DNA of 53,957 bases from contig JAIQFQ010000024.1 of assembly GCA_020073245.1 (NCBI GenBank), forward strand, positions 1 to 53,957. The letters run 5' to 3'. The position numbers and the translations under genes are program-made. The DNA is from Terriglobia bacterium. Its GTDB lineage: Bacteria > Acidobacteriota > Thermoanaerobaculia > Thermoanaerobaculales > Thermoanaerobaculaceae. How positions within the stretch are numbered: position 1 is the stretch's first letter; the number at the start of each line of letters is the position of its first letter. Below, piece after piece: positions 34,160-41,933 of the stretch. The notes under the pieces are model-generated. The model did no database searches and was not told where the DNA came from. It saw only the letters and a list, made by a program, of their open reading frames with translations.

Positions 34160-35137
34160 TCAGCTGCTGCCGTACATGATGCCGGCCAGCTTCTCGATCA
34201 TCGCCAGCCCGGTCACGTCGCGTTCCAGCTCCGGGACCGATGCAAGGACCTGGTTCCCGAATGCCGCCTGGATCTCGCCGAGGTACTTGTCCTGCATCTG
34301 AATGCGGTTACGCAGGTAGTCGGGAATCTTCTGCTGCAGCAGGTTGTGGGGGATCACCCGATTCACCACGTAGCCGCCGATGGGCACGTCGAACTGTGCG
34401 AACAGCTTCGCCGCCTTCTGCGTGTCGAGGATGATCATGTCCTCTGGGATGATGACAAAGAAGAACGCCGTCTTCGCCTTGTCGGTGAGGATCGACGAGG
34501 ACGCGTTGATACGGCTCTTGATGTACTGCAGTTCGGCCAGGATCTGGTCCTGCTCGGTCTCCTTCTCGCGCTTGATTCGGCTGACCATCTCCTCGTACTC
34601 GCGCATCTGCTCTCGCAGGTGCGTGACCTTGTTGATCCACTCGTCGTAGACCTTTGCCATTGAGAGGTAATAGAGCGCGTGTCCGAGCGGGACGAGGTCA
34701 TAGATGTAGTAGTCGTAGTCGCCCTTGATCACGACATCGACCACCGCATCGAAGATCGCGCTCTCCTCCATCGCCGGCTCGGCGCTGGCGGCCTGGATGT
34801 AGTTCTCGATCTCTTCCGGAACGGCCTCGAGGCCGTACATGTCCAGGATCTTCTTGCGGATCTCGTTCTGATACGCCTTGATGTGGCTGTCGGCGTCGAT
34901 CTCCTGTGCCCACAGGTTCTCCATGATCTTGACGGGCCCCTTGCCGAAGATGTCCCGTTGGAAGATGTCGGTCAGCGAGGCCTGCGGGTCTACAGAGAAC
35001 ACCAGCACCCGCTTTCCGCTCTGCGCGAGCCAGAAGGCGGTCGCGGCGGAGAACGTCGTCTTGCCGAGCCCGCCCTTGCCGCCGAACATGATGTACCGGC
35101 GGTTTGGGTTGTTCTGGAAAACCTCTTTGAGACCCAT
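34160..35137 (-). CDS. ArsA/Get3-family ATPase, degenerate DTAP motif
   Basis: 325 residues. The Walker A GGKGGLGKTT (K21, K26) is intact, and switch I has Asp50 in FSVDPQASL. The DTAPTGHTLRLL motif of the family is degenerate here: DLVPLGHALYYL. No cysteine is present. A long charged helical insert (about 165-215: LREQMREYEEMVSRIKREKETEQ) may be the client or partner arm. Together with the following gene, which has the reverse pattern of losses, it probably forms a heterodimer. ATG with GGAGGG upstream. These are not arsenic pump subunits: no arsB, arsR or arsC is nearby. Confidence 0.85.
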   Translation of the reverse strand: MGLKEVFQNNPNRRYIMFGGKGGLGKTTFSAATAFWLAQSGKRVLVFSVDPQASLTDIFQRDIFGKGPVKIMENLWAQEIDADSHIKAYQNEIRKKILDMYGLEAVPEEIENYIQAASAEPAMEESAIFDAVVDVVIKGDYDYYIYDLVPLGHALYYLSMAKVYDEWINKVTHLREQMREYEEMVSRIKREKETEQDQILAELQYIKSRINASSSILTDKAKTAFFFVIIPEDMIILDTQKAAKLFAQFDVPIGGYVVNRVIPHNLLQQKIPDYLRNRIQMQDKYLGEIQAAFGNQVLASVPELERDVTGLAMIEKLAGIMYGSS

Positions 35138-35181
35138 CGTGGCTGCCCTCCGATCTTTGACCGCCGCTCCTGGCGCTCCCG

Positions 35182-35466
35182 CTAGAACATGGCGTCGGAA
35201 ACGTCCTTCTCACGGAGCATGCGGCGCTTCCACGTGGCGATCTGCGGCACGACGTAGGGCAGGAGCCGCAAGCTGTAGTACGGCGGCAGGATCGGGACGC
35301 CCAGCAGATCGCCCATGGTGATGAGGATGAAGAGGTGCTCCATCGAGGCGCGCGTCCGCAGGGCCGCCCGGCTCATGTCGTGCGCCGCCATGCCGTAGAT
35401 GGTCTGCTGCAGCCCGCGCCAGATTCCCTTCATACCGCCAGGCTTATCGTCTTCCTTCTCTGTCAT
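35182..35466 (-). CDS. Small PPYYSLRLLP-motif protein (paralogue 1)
   Basis: 94 residues. A charged N-terminus (TEKEDDKPGG) leads into an amphipathic region and then SMEHLFILITMGDLLGVPIL / PPYYSLRLLPYVVPQIATWKRR, a hydrophobic stretch about 43-77 closed by a basic WKRRMLRE tail. The same block is found in the neighbouring 118-residue protein, so the two are paralogues. I do not recognise a named family. The hydrophobic segment near the C-terminus, next to two Get3-like ATPases, fits a membrane-delivered client or a regulatory subunit (inference). The ribosome site is AAGGGGGTCGAG. It is followed by the ATPase gene 44 bp on. Confidence 0.8.
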   Translation of the reverse strand: MTEKEDDKPGGMKGIWRGLQQTIYGMAAHDMSRAALRTRASMEHLFILITMGDLLGVPILPPYYSLRLLPYVVPQIATWKRRMLREKDVSDAMF

Positions 35467-35503
35467 CTCGACCCCCTTGCCACAACGCGGGCGCCTGCGG
35501 GCC

Positions 35504-35860
35504 TCACACTCCGTGGAGGTGGTGCTCGTGATCGTCGCCGAACTCCCGTTCCCGCACGACCCGCCGCTTCCAGTTGTTTACTGCCCCGGCCACGTGGGGC
35601 AGCAGGCGCAGACTGTAATACGGCGGCATGATCGGCACCCCGATCATGTCGCCAAAGGTGACCAGCATGAAGAGCGTTTCCATCGAAGCGCGGATCTCGA
35701 GGGCCTGCATGGCGGTCTCATAGCCGAACATGCCGTACAGGAACTCACGAACCGCCCGTGCCCGTGCACCACGTTTTTCCACGATGCGTCCCGGGGCCCC
35801 CCACCACTCCCGCGGGCGGTTATGGTACCACTGAACCGCTCTTTGGTATCGTTCGTCCAT
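35504..35860 (-). CDS. Small PPYYSLRLLP-motif protein (paralogue 2)
   Basis: 118 residues from ATG 35860; the frame extends to 36433 over the opposite-strand gene, but that part is a shadow. Residues 59-101 (SMETLFMLVTFGDMIGVPIM / PPYYSLRLLPHVAGAVNNWKRR) match paralogue 1 at about two thirds of positions. It differs in a longer basic N-terminus (RPREWWGAPGRIVEKRGARARAVREF) and a His-rich tail (DDHEHHLHGV) that could bind metal. First gene of the five-gene minus-strand set 35.9-30.5 kb. The start lies 18 bp from the divergent 35879 start. Function unknown. Confidence 0.75.
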   Translation of the reverse strand: MDERYQRAVQWYHNRPREWWGAPGRIVEKRGARARAVREFLYGMFGYETAMQALEIRASMETLFMLVTFGDMIGVPIMPPYYSLRLLPHVAGAVNNWKRRVVREREFGDDHEHHLHGV

Positions 35861-35878
35861 CTCGGCGGGAGGCGCGCA

Positions 35879-36517
35879 ATGACCGGAGCCCTCATCGCGG
35901 TGGCCGCATTCATCATCGGCTGGTTCGCCGCTGGCAGCATCGTCAACGTTCGCAAGGGCCACGCTGCCCTGCGGTGGCTCGAGGGCGGGCTGCCCATGCT
36001 CGGTGAGCGCACCACCGTTCGCTGGCTGGGAACCACCGCAATCGACATGCGCATCGCAAAGGCCAAGCCCCCCGTGGAGCAGGCAGCCGTGGTCGTCTTC
36101 CTCGAACCGCGTGACCTCCCCTGGCTGTGGGTCCTGTCCCGCAGTCGGGGCCGCCGTGACACCCTCATCGTCCGCGCCCGCCTCCGTCGTGCCCCGGCCG
36201 AGGAGCTCGAGATACTCGACCACGCGAGCTGGTCCGGCCGCGATGCACAACGGCGCATCGGCGAGAAGCGCTGGTCGGTGCGCGAGGCCGCCGTGCCAGG
36301 CGACCTCACCGTGTACTACAAGTTCCCGCGGTCGCTTGACACGGCCGATGCCCTGATCGGCCTTGCCCGGGGCGGCGGCCTTTCCGTCCGCCGACTGGCC
36401 CTCCACCCGGAGGACGTGCACCTCGAGCTTCACGTCGACCTTCCGGCGTCAGCCGCCCCGGCGGCGGAGTTCTTCACCGCCGTACGCGCCATCGGTGAGC
36501 GTGCTGGCTCAGTCTAG
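35879..36517 (+). CDS. Hypothetical membrane-anchored protein
   Basis: 212 residues. The N-terminal helix (GALIAVAAFIIGWFAAGSI) anchors a soluble domain that looks alternately beta and helical (RWLGTTAIDMRIAKAKPP, VVVFLEPRDLPWLWVL, LDTADALIGLARGGGLSVRRLAL). I do not recognise the family. ATG 35879 has GGGAGG seven bases before it. It is divergent from the small-protein/ATPase operon with an 18-bp gap, so the two sides share a promoter region. Its TAG shares CTAG (36514-36517) with the stop of the convergent cstA gene. The close divergent placement hints at a link to the ATPase set, unproven. Confidence 0.7.
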   Translation: MTGALIAVAAFIIGWFAAGSIVNVRKGHAALRWLEGGLPMLGERTTVRWLGTTAIDMRIAKAKPPVEQAAVVVFLEPRDLPWLWVLSRSRGRRDTLIVRARLRRAPAEELEILDHASWSGRDAQRRIGEKRWSVREAAVPGDLTVYYKFPRSLDTADALIGLARGGGLSVRRLALHPEDVHLELHVDLPASAAPAAEFFTAVRAIGERAGSV

Positions 36518-38433
36518 CTCCGCGCCTGGGCCACGGCCGGCTTGGCCTCCGCCGCCTTGCCGCTGTAGCGCTGGTAGGCCCTCAGGCCGTCCCAGCCGAT
36601 GAACAGCGCCGCGACCACAAGGAGCACGGCCACCACGATCATCGCCCAGGCCCCCGCGACCGGCAGGCCCCCCATCGAGGGGTTCGCGGCGATCGTGACG
36701 TAGAGGTTCCGCGCCGTCACCAAGGTCGCGAAGATGGTCGTGAAGTACATGAACAGCATGGGATACAGGGCGTAGCTCGGGTTCTTCTTCTCGGACTTGA
36801 GCCAGACCGTGACGACCAACAGGCTGAGTGCGGCCATGAGCTGGTTCGAGGCCCCGAACATCTGCCAGAGGTACACCCACGTCCCCGTCAGAACGAGGGC
36901 GAGCGTCAGGACCATCGAGATGAGGCTCGACACGTGCATGTTGCGGACCGGTGGGATCGCGTCTCCGACCCACTCGGTGAGCGTCACGCGCATGACGCGA
37001 AAGACGAGTTGTGTCACGGTCAGGACGATCATGACGAAGGCGCCGAACCCGAGCGCTGTACCGAACACCTCCGGGATGGCGCCGAACGTACCCGCGTAGA
37101 TGAGCTTGCCGACACCGGCGGCAAAACGGCCCCCGCCGCCGCCCACTCCCGCGATGGACACCGCGGTCAGCGACAGGGTCGCGAGGGAGTACTCGCCCAG
37201 CATGGAGCCAGCGCCGACGGGGAGGCCGTCGGTCTCGTACTCGAGCTGCCGCGCCGTTCCGATCGAGCCGACGAGGGCGTGCCACCCGGAGATCGCCCCG
37301 CACGCGATGGTCACGAACAGCATCGGCCAGAGCGGCTGCCACGCCTTCCCCGCCGCGAGCGTGAAGCCGAGGCTCTTGACGGGCGCCAGCGCGAACGCGC
37401 CGATGACGTTCCCCGCCGCGTCCTTCACGCCGCTCAGGGGCGCGACGAACATCCCTACGGCCGATAGGACGATCGTGAACAGCATGATCCAGAACCCGAT
37501 GTAGTTGACCGGCTGGGCGAATCGCCAGATCGGCATGTTGGCACCGCAGTACGAGAAGACGAACAGGAAGATCATCCAGAGCAGGTAGTTCGGGAGCGTG
37601 CGAACCAAACCGGTGGCCGCGTCGTATACGGCGGTCGTCGGCCGCTTTCCGTCCGCCCCGGGGACGGGCACGCGCGGGTCGGCGCCGGTCGGGTCGACGA
37701 TCGACATCAGGGGTTTCTTGCCCGAGATGTTGTCCACGGCCGAATTCAGCGAGACGATCGCTTGACCGACGGGACCCTGCACCAGCCCGCCCTTCTCGTT
37801 CTTCGTCTGACCCCACGGACCGACCGCCATCGCGAGAATTGTCACGGCGACAGTGATCACCGTCGTGAGGATGAGGTCCATCTTCCACCGGTACATCATC
37901 TGGCCCGCGAGGAGCCCCATCAGCGCCAGCATGATGATCCCGAAGGGGACGTCGGGGCGCGCCGACAAGATAGCCGCCAGGATGCCGACGAAGGCGCCCG
38001 CGAGGAGCATCAGGTAGAAGAAGATGAAGACGAAGAGGATGCGGCGGGTCCGGGGCGCGATCAGCTTGTGCGAGATCGCTGAAAGGCTGTTCCCGTCGTT
38101 CCGGACGGCGACCATGATCGCGGAGTAGTCGCTGGCCCAGCCCACGAGGGCGACGCCGACGACGAGCCAGAGGAGCGAGGGGAACCACCCCCAGATGTTC
38201 GCTGCGGTGATCGGACCCACGATCGGTCCGGCTGCGGCGATGGACTTGAAGTGGTAGCCGTAGAGGATGTTCTTGCTCGTCGGCATGAAGTCCACACCGT
38301 CCATGTACATCTTGGCCGGCGTCGCGCGTTTGGCGTCGGACCGGATGACGTTTCGGTCAACCCTCCTGGCGTACTGCGTGTAGGCCAGGTAGATCACGAC
38401 GATACCGATGACGACGATCCACAGTGTGTTCAT
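36514..38433 (-). CDS. cstA: CstA-family transporter (second copy)
   Basis: 639 residues from ATG 38433 (AAGGAG seven bases upstream; nine more codons are open). CstA motifs: GYHFKSIAAAGPIVGPITAANIWGW, ACGAISGWHALVGS, MFGASNQLMAALS. It is the more standard member of the two CstA proteins here and has a periplasmic insert about 225-300 (PTGADPRVPVPGADGKRP) that the first copy lacks. Pyruvate or a related monocarboxylate is the likely substrate by homology to CstA/BtsT. A porin gene lies 250 bp upstream on the same strand behind a strong promoter, giving an outer- plus inner-membrane uptake pair (inference). Confidence 0.92.
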   Translation of the reverse strand: MNTLWIVVIGIVVIYLAYTQYARRVDRNVIRSDAKRATPAKMYMDGVDFMPTSKNILYGYHFKSIAAAGPIVGPITAANIWGWFPSLLWLVVGVALVGWASDYSAIMVAVRNDGNSLSAISHKLIAPRTRRILFVFIFFYLMLLAGAFVGILAAILSARPDVPFGIIMLALMGLLAGQMMYRWKMDLILTTVITVAVTILAMAVGPWGQTKNEKGGLVQGPVGQAIVSLNSAVDNISGKKPLMSIVDPTGADPRVPVPGADGKRPTTAVYDAATGLVRTLPNYLLWMIFLFVFSYCGANMPIWRFAQPVNYIGFWIMLFTIVLSAVGMFVAPLSGVKDAAGNVIGAFALAPVKSLGFTLAAGKAWQPLWPMLFVTIACGAISGWHALVGSIGTARQLEYETDGLPVGAGSMLGEYSLATLSLTAVSIAGVGGGGGRFAAGVGKLIYAGTFGAIPEVFGTALGFGAFVMIVLTVTQLVFRVMRVTLTEWVGDAIPPVRNMHVSSLISMVLTLALVLTGTWVYLWQMFGASNQLMAALSLLVVTVWLKSEKKNPSYALYPMLFMYFTTIFATLVTARNLYVTIAANPSMGGLPVAGAWAMIVVAVLLVVAALFIGWDGLRAYQRYSGKAAEAKPAVAQARS

Positions 38434-38682
38434 CGGATGGCTCCTTTCACCAGGTTGCACACTTCAGCAGCCAGCGTATCTTCGAACGCCGAGGAGGCAG
38501 GTCGAGCGTACGATGGGTCCGGTGCTTCCGCGGGGAGAGTCGTCGACCGGTGCCAGCCGGGGGTAGGGGCCAAGGCCTGACGTTTCTGCTCCACGGGCAA
38601 ACTCGCCGTCTCCGCTTCCCTGAACCAAACTGAGGCGCGCGACGCTGGTGATGTACAACGTCGCGCGTACCTCGCGAACGCG

Positions 38683-39780
38683 TCAGAAGTAGAACATCTG
38701 AAGCTGGATCGTGGCCTCGTTTGTCTCCTTCCCGACCTTGGGCGTGATCCTGGTGTAGCCGGCCTTGATGTTGAAGTTGTACCCGTAGGGGTAATACGCC
38801 AAGCCTCCCTGGACCCTGGTCTGGTTCTTCGGCTCGTCCGCGGACTTGGAGTAGCTCTGCTTCTCGTACCGCAGGAACGGCATGATCTTGATGCTGCTGA
38901 TGTAGAAGCCGCCCTCGAGGAAAGAGTCGTTCTGCTTCGGCAAGGTGGCAAAAGTCTTTCCGCCGTCGTAATTGATGTAGTCGAACTGCAGCGTCACACC
39001 GTTACCGCCACCAACCGGATAGTCGAAGAAGATGTCGCCCGAGGTGGCGCGGTAGTCCTGCTGCGTGTCCATCCCGACGCCGATCTCCAGGATCTTCTTC
39101 TTGCCCAGGTACGTGCCCGTGTAGAACGGCCCGACCTCGACGTCGAAGAAGTTGTACTGGAGACGGCCGGCCTCGCGGAATCCGTTGCGGGAGCCCGTCT
39201 GGCGGATACCCTGGAACACCCCGAAACGGTACTCGAGGTGCTTGCCAGCGAGGTACCCCTTCGCCTGGAATCCGGTGTCACGGCCCACCGAGGACTGTGT
39301 CGGGGCGCTGTTGAGGAACGAAAAGCTGCCGTAGTCCATCGACACCAGCGTGGCCGCGCTCTGGAGACAGTTCCGGCACATTGGGATCAGGATCAACCCG
39401 GCGTCGAGTGAGAACTCGTCGGCCGCCTTCCACTCCACAAACGCGTCCTGGATGATGAACCCGGTGCCGAGCGACTTGGGAGCCTTGCCCAGGTTCGGGT
39501 TGTCGGTCTCCATGAAGAACGTCACGTTCGGAGCGACCTGACCGCCCATGATGAATCGGGCGCGGCGGAGGAAGAGGTTCTGCGCATACCCTCCGCTCGC
39601 CGCATCCTGCAACCAGTCCCCCCAACTTTGGAGCAGGAGGCCAAACTTGATGTTGGCGTTTCCGTCGGCGCTCTTGATCTGGAGCTGAGCGTTGGCGCTT
39701 CCCGCCCAAAGCGCCACAAGGGTCATCACCACGACCAACAGACCACGCCGCAACTGAGGAAATCCCGCCTCTTGGGACAT
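38683..39780 (-). CDS. OprO/OprP-type outer-membrane porin
   Basis: 365 residues. A signal peptide (RRGLLVVVMTLVALWAGSANA) is followed by a 16-stranded-type barrel: FGLLLQSWGDWLQ, FLRRARFIMGGQVAPNVTFFMETDNPNLGK, and the terminal IQLQMFYF ending in Phe. The pattern resembles phosphate-selective porin O/P family proteins, though specificity for phosphate cannot be read from this and a carboxylate role fits the neighbourhood better. The ribosome site is AAAGGGGGGAG. A near-consensus promoter lies at 39815-39843. Probably co-transcribed with the cstA gene downstream. Confidence 0.85.
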   Translation of the reverse strand: MSQEAGFPQLRRGLLVVVMTLVALWAGSANAQLQIKSADGNANIKFGLLLQSWGDWLQDAASGGYAQNLFLRRARFIMGGQVAPNVTFFMETDNPNLGKAPKSLGTGFIIQDAFVEWKAADEFSLDAGLILIPMCRNCLQSAATLVSMDYGSFSFLNSAPTQSSVGRDTGFQAKGYLAGKHLEYRFGVFQGIRQTGSRNGFREAGRLQYNFFDVEVGPFYTGTYLGKKKILEIGVGMDTQQDYRATSGDIFFDYPVGGGNGVTLQFDYINYDGGKTFATLPKQNDSFLEGGFYISSIKIMPFLRYEKQSYSKSADEPKNQTRVQGGLAYYPYGYNFNIKAGYTRITPKVGKETNEATIQLQMFYF

Positions 39781-40186
39781 CTGTACTCCCCCCTTTCATT
39801 TGCCAAGCTGCGCGTATCTTAAGATCCTTCTCCGGTTTGTCAACAGGCGGATCGACGGCCGTTCGACGGCGCTCGGGTCAATTGCGTGGTGCGTTCTTGA
39901 GGCAGCTTTCACGTCATGGCTCCGCTGCGTTTTCCGGCCCCGCAGGCGTGAGGGGACCACCCCGAGGGCGCCTTCACCCACCGAGGGATCGCCGCATCGG
40001 CGGCTCCGGCCGCCAGCGGTTTGACACCAACATCGAAGGCATCGCGATCCACGGCGTGGGACCTTTCGCCAGCGCCCGCAGGCAGCCGTCGCTCTTCGTA
40101 TCCGCCTGGGAAACTCGCAGGGCTTGATTCCGACGCGAAAGAGATCTAGTTTCCTTACGCACACCAGCCACACCAAGGAGATTCCC
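39781..40186. other. 406-bp divergent control region (porin / NIPSNAP gene)
   Basis: It holds the porin ribosome site, the minus-strand promoter at 39815-39843 and, at the right end, AAGGAGATTCCC before the 40187 start. The middle 200 bases have no gene I can support and no clear structure. Confidence 0.6.
39815..39843 (-). promoter_or_regulatory. Sigma70-type promoter of the porin gene
   Basis: On the minus strand TTGACA (39843-39838) is followed by exactly 17 bases and AAGATA (39820-39815). The leader would be about 28 nt before ATG 39780. Same architecture as the promoters at 47853 and 49000. Confidence 0.7.
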
Positions 40187-40486
40187 ATGATCCTCGTGCG
40201 CGATGTCTTTCAGCTCAAGTTCGGCAAGGCGAAGGAAGCCAAGGCACTGTTGAAGGAGCGGGCGCGAATCTGGAAGAAGGTCGGCCTCAGCGTCCCGCGC
40301 CCGCTGATGGATCTCACGGGTCCTCACTACACATTGGTTCTTGAGAGCACGTACGAGAACTTGGCCGAGTGGGAAGCGGCGATGGGCGGCGTTCATGGCG
40401 CCCACGAGTGGGTGGGCTGGTTCGAGAGATTCCAGCCGCTCGTCGAGTCGGGGCACCGCGAGATCTTCACCGTGATCGAGCGATGA
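40187..40486 (+). CDS. NIPSNAP-like dimeric alpha-beta barrel protein
   Basis: 99 residues. ILVRDVFQLKFGKAKEAKALLKE, LMDLTGPHYTLVLESTYENLAEWE and FQPLVESGHREIFTVIE show the ferredoxin-like beta-alpha-beta layout of NIPSNAP/ABM-type small proteins, which form dimeric barrels and sometimes act as monooxygenases or ligand binders. No cofactor residues can be named. ATG 40187 has AAGGAG six bases upstream; the frame starting at 40124 has no such site. It lies 40 bp before the aminotransferase gene, likely one transcript. Confidence 0.75.
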   Translation: MILVRDVFQLKFGKAKEAKALLKERARIWKKVGLSVPRPLMDLTGPHYTLVLESTYENLAEWEAAMGGVHGAHEWVGWFERFQPLVESGHREIFTVIER

Positions 40487-40526
40487 CGCCCCGGATGAGA
40501 GCAGCACCGACGATCGAGGCAAACTC

Positions 40527-41681
40527 ATGATCGACCAAACGCTGACGATGATCCCGGGACCCACACCGGTCCACCCCCGCATCCTCGAGGCGCTTGCCCG
40601 TCCTACGGTGTCGCACCTGGCACCCGAGTTCGTGGAGGCTTTCCGCGCCGCGATCGCCGACTTCAGGTGGCTCTGCCAGAGCCGGGAGGGCCAGCCGTTC
40701 ATCGTTGCCGGCGGGGGAACCCTTGCCATGGAGATCGGGCTCGTCAACGTCGTCGAACCCGGTGAGAGGATCCTCGTGGTCTCGCAGGGCTACTTCGGCG
40801 ACCGCTACGCTGAGCTGGCAGGGGCGTTCGGGATCGAGGCCGACGTCGTGCGTTCGGAGTGGGGACGGGCCGTCGCGCCCGAGGAGTTGGCGGTGCGGCT
40901 GGCCGCCGGCTCGTACGCCGCCGTCACGATCACCCACGTCGACACGTCCACTGGGACCGCCGCCCCTGCAGCCGCGTACTGCGAACTGCTTCGAGGGCGC
41001 AGGGAGCTCGTCATCCTGGACGGGGTCTGCGCCACGGGGGGCATCGACGAGCCTTGCGACACGTGGGGGGTCGACGTGCTGGTCACGGCGCCGCAGAAGG
41101 CGATCGGCGCCCCTCCCGGCTTGGCCCTGTGCCTGTTCTCGCCGCGGGCGATGGCACGGCGACGCGAGCGCAGGTCGGTCCCCGCATACTACGCGGACGT
41201 CTTGCGCTGGCTCCCGATCATGGAGGACCCGGGGCGCTACTACTCGACGCCGTGCGTCAACGAGGTCTTCGCGTTCGGCCAGGCGCTCCGCATGGTGCGG
41301 GCCGAGGGCATGAGCACCCGCGTGGCCCGGCACTCCGGGCTGGCCGGCGCGGTTCGGGCGGGCCTCGAGGCGCTTGGGGTCCCGCTGTTCACGGCGCCCG
41401 ACTGCCGCGCTGACACACTCTCCGTCGCGCTACTGCCGCCCGGCGTGGAGGACGCGCCGTTCCGGAAGGCGATGGCCGCCCGAGGCATTGTGGTCGCCGG
41501 CGGGCTGGGGCCGATTTCGGGGAAGGCGTTCCGACTGGGTCACATGGGCAACATCGGACCTGCGGAAGTCGCCGCGACGCTCATCGCACTCGAGGGCAGC
41601 CTGTTATCGCTCGGTGCCGCCGTCACGCCGGGCGCCGCGGTTGCCGGGGCTGCGAGCCACCTCGCCGCACTCCAGCGGTGA
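40527..41681 (+). CDS. Class V aminotransferase, alanine-glyoxylate/serine-pyruvate type
   Basis: 384 residues. Family signatures: MIPGPTPVHPRILEAL at the start, VVSQGYFGDRYAELA, HVDTSTGTAAP, D165 in VILDGVCATGG, and PLP-binding K191 in VTAPQKAIGAPPG. GHMGNI near the C-terminus is the usual family end motif. The enzymes move the amino group of alanine or serine to glyoxylate, or form pyruvate from L-alanine-type donors. Among acetate and pyruvate transport genes, a link to C2/C3 metabolism is reasonable (inference). Convergent with acs, whose terminator lies between. The ribosome site GAGG precedes ATG 40527. Confidence 0.9.
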   Translation: MIDQTLTMIPGPTPVHPRILEALARPTVSHLAPEFVEAFRAAIADFRWLCQSREGQPFIVAGGGTLAMEIGLVNVVEPGERILVVSQGYFGDRYAELAGAFGIEADVVRSEWGRAVAPEELAVRLAAGSYAAVTITHVDTSTGTAAPAAAYCELLRGRRELVILDGVCATGGIDEPCDTWGVDVLVTAPQKAIGAPPGLALCLFSPRAMARRRERRSVPAYYADVLRWLPIMEDPGRYYSTPCVNEVFAFGQALRMVRAEGMSTRVARHSGLAGAVRAGLEALGVPLFTAPDCRADTLSVALLPPGVEDAPFRKAMAARGIVVAGGLGPISGKAFRLGHMGNIGPAEVAATLIALEGSLLSLGAAVTPGAAVAGAASHLAALQR

Positions 41682-41860
41682 CATGTCCTGACACGGCCTT
41701 GCTGCGGGTTTCGGCGCTTGAGGCGGAGAGCATCTGGGCGGTCGCCACGACGCCCTGAGAGAAACGCCACCTTGCCCTCGAGATCCCAGTGCGGGACGTG
41801 GCGATCATGCCACCATCCTGCCCACCGTCTTCGACACGTCGGCTGCAACGTGTCATGAAC

Positions 41861-41900
41861 AAAAAAGAGCCGCGCGGCTCCGAGTCGAAGCCGCGCGGCC
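41861..41900 (-). terminator. Intrinsic terminator after acs
   Basis: Minus-strand reading gives GGCCGCGCGGCTTCGACTCG and then GAGCCGCGCGGCTC followed by TTTTTTG. GCCGCGCGGC occurs twice, so a long GC stem directly before six T residues forms about 40-70 bases past the acs stop. Confidence 0.8.
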
Positions 41901-41933
41901 TCACGTTGCCGTTCCCTGCGTATGCAGGGCAGT

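Noticed and set aside
33150..35137. ArsA pair as an arsenite efflux pump
   Set aside because: Neither protein has a single cysteine, and there is no arsB, arsC, arsD or arsR nearby.
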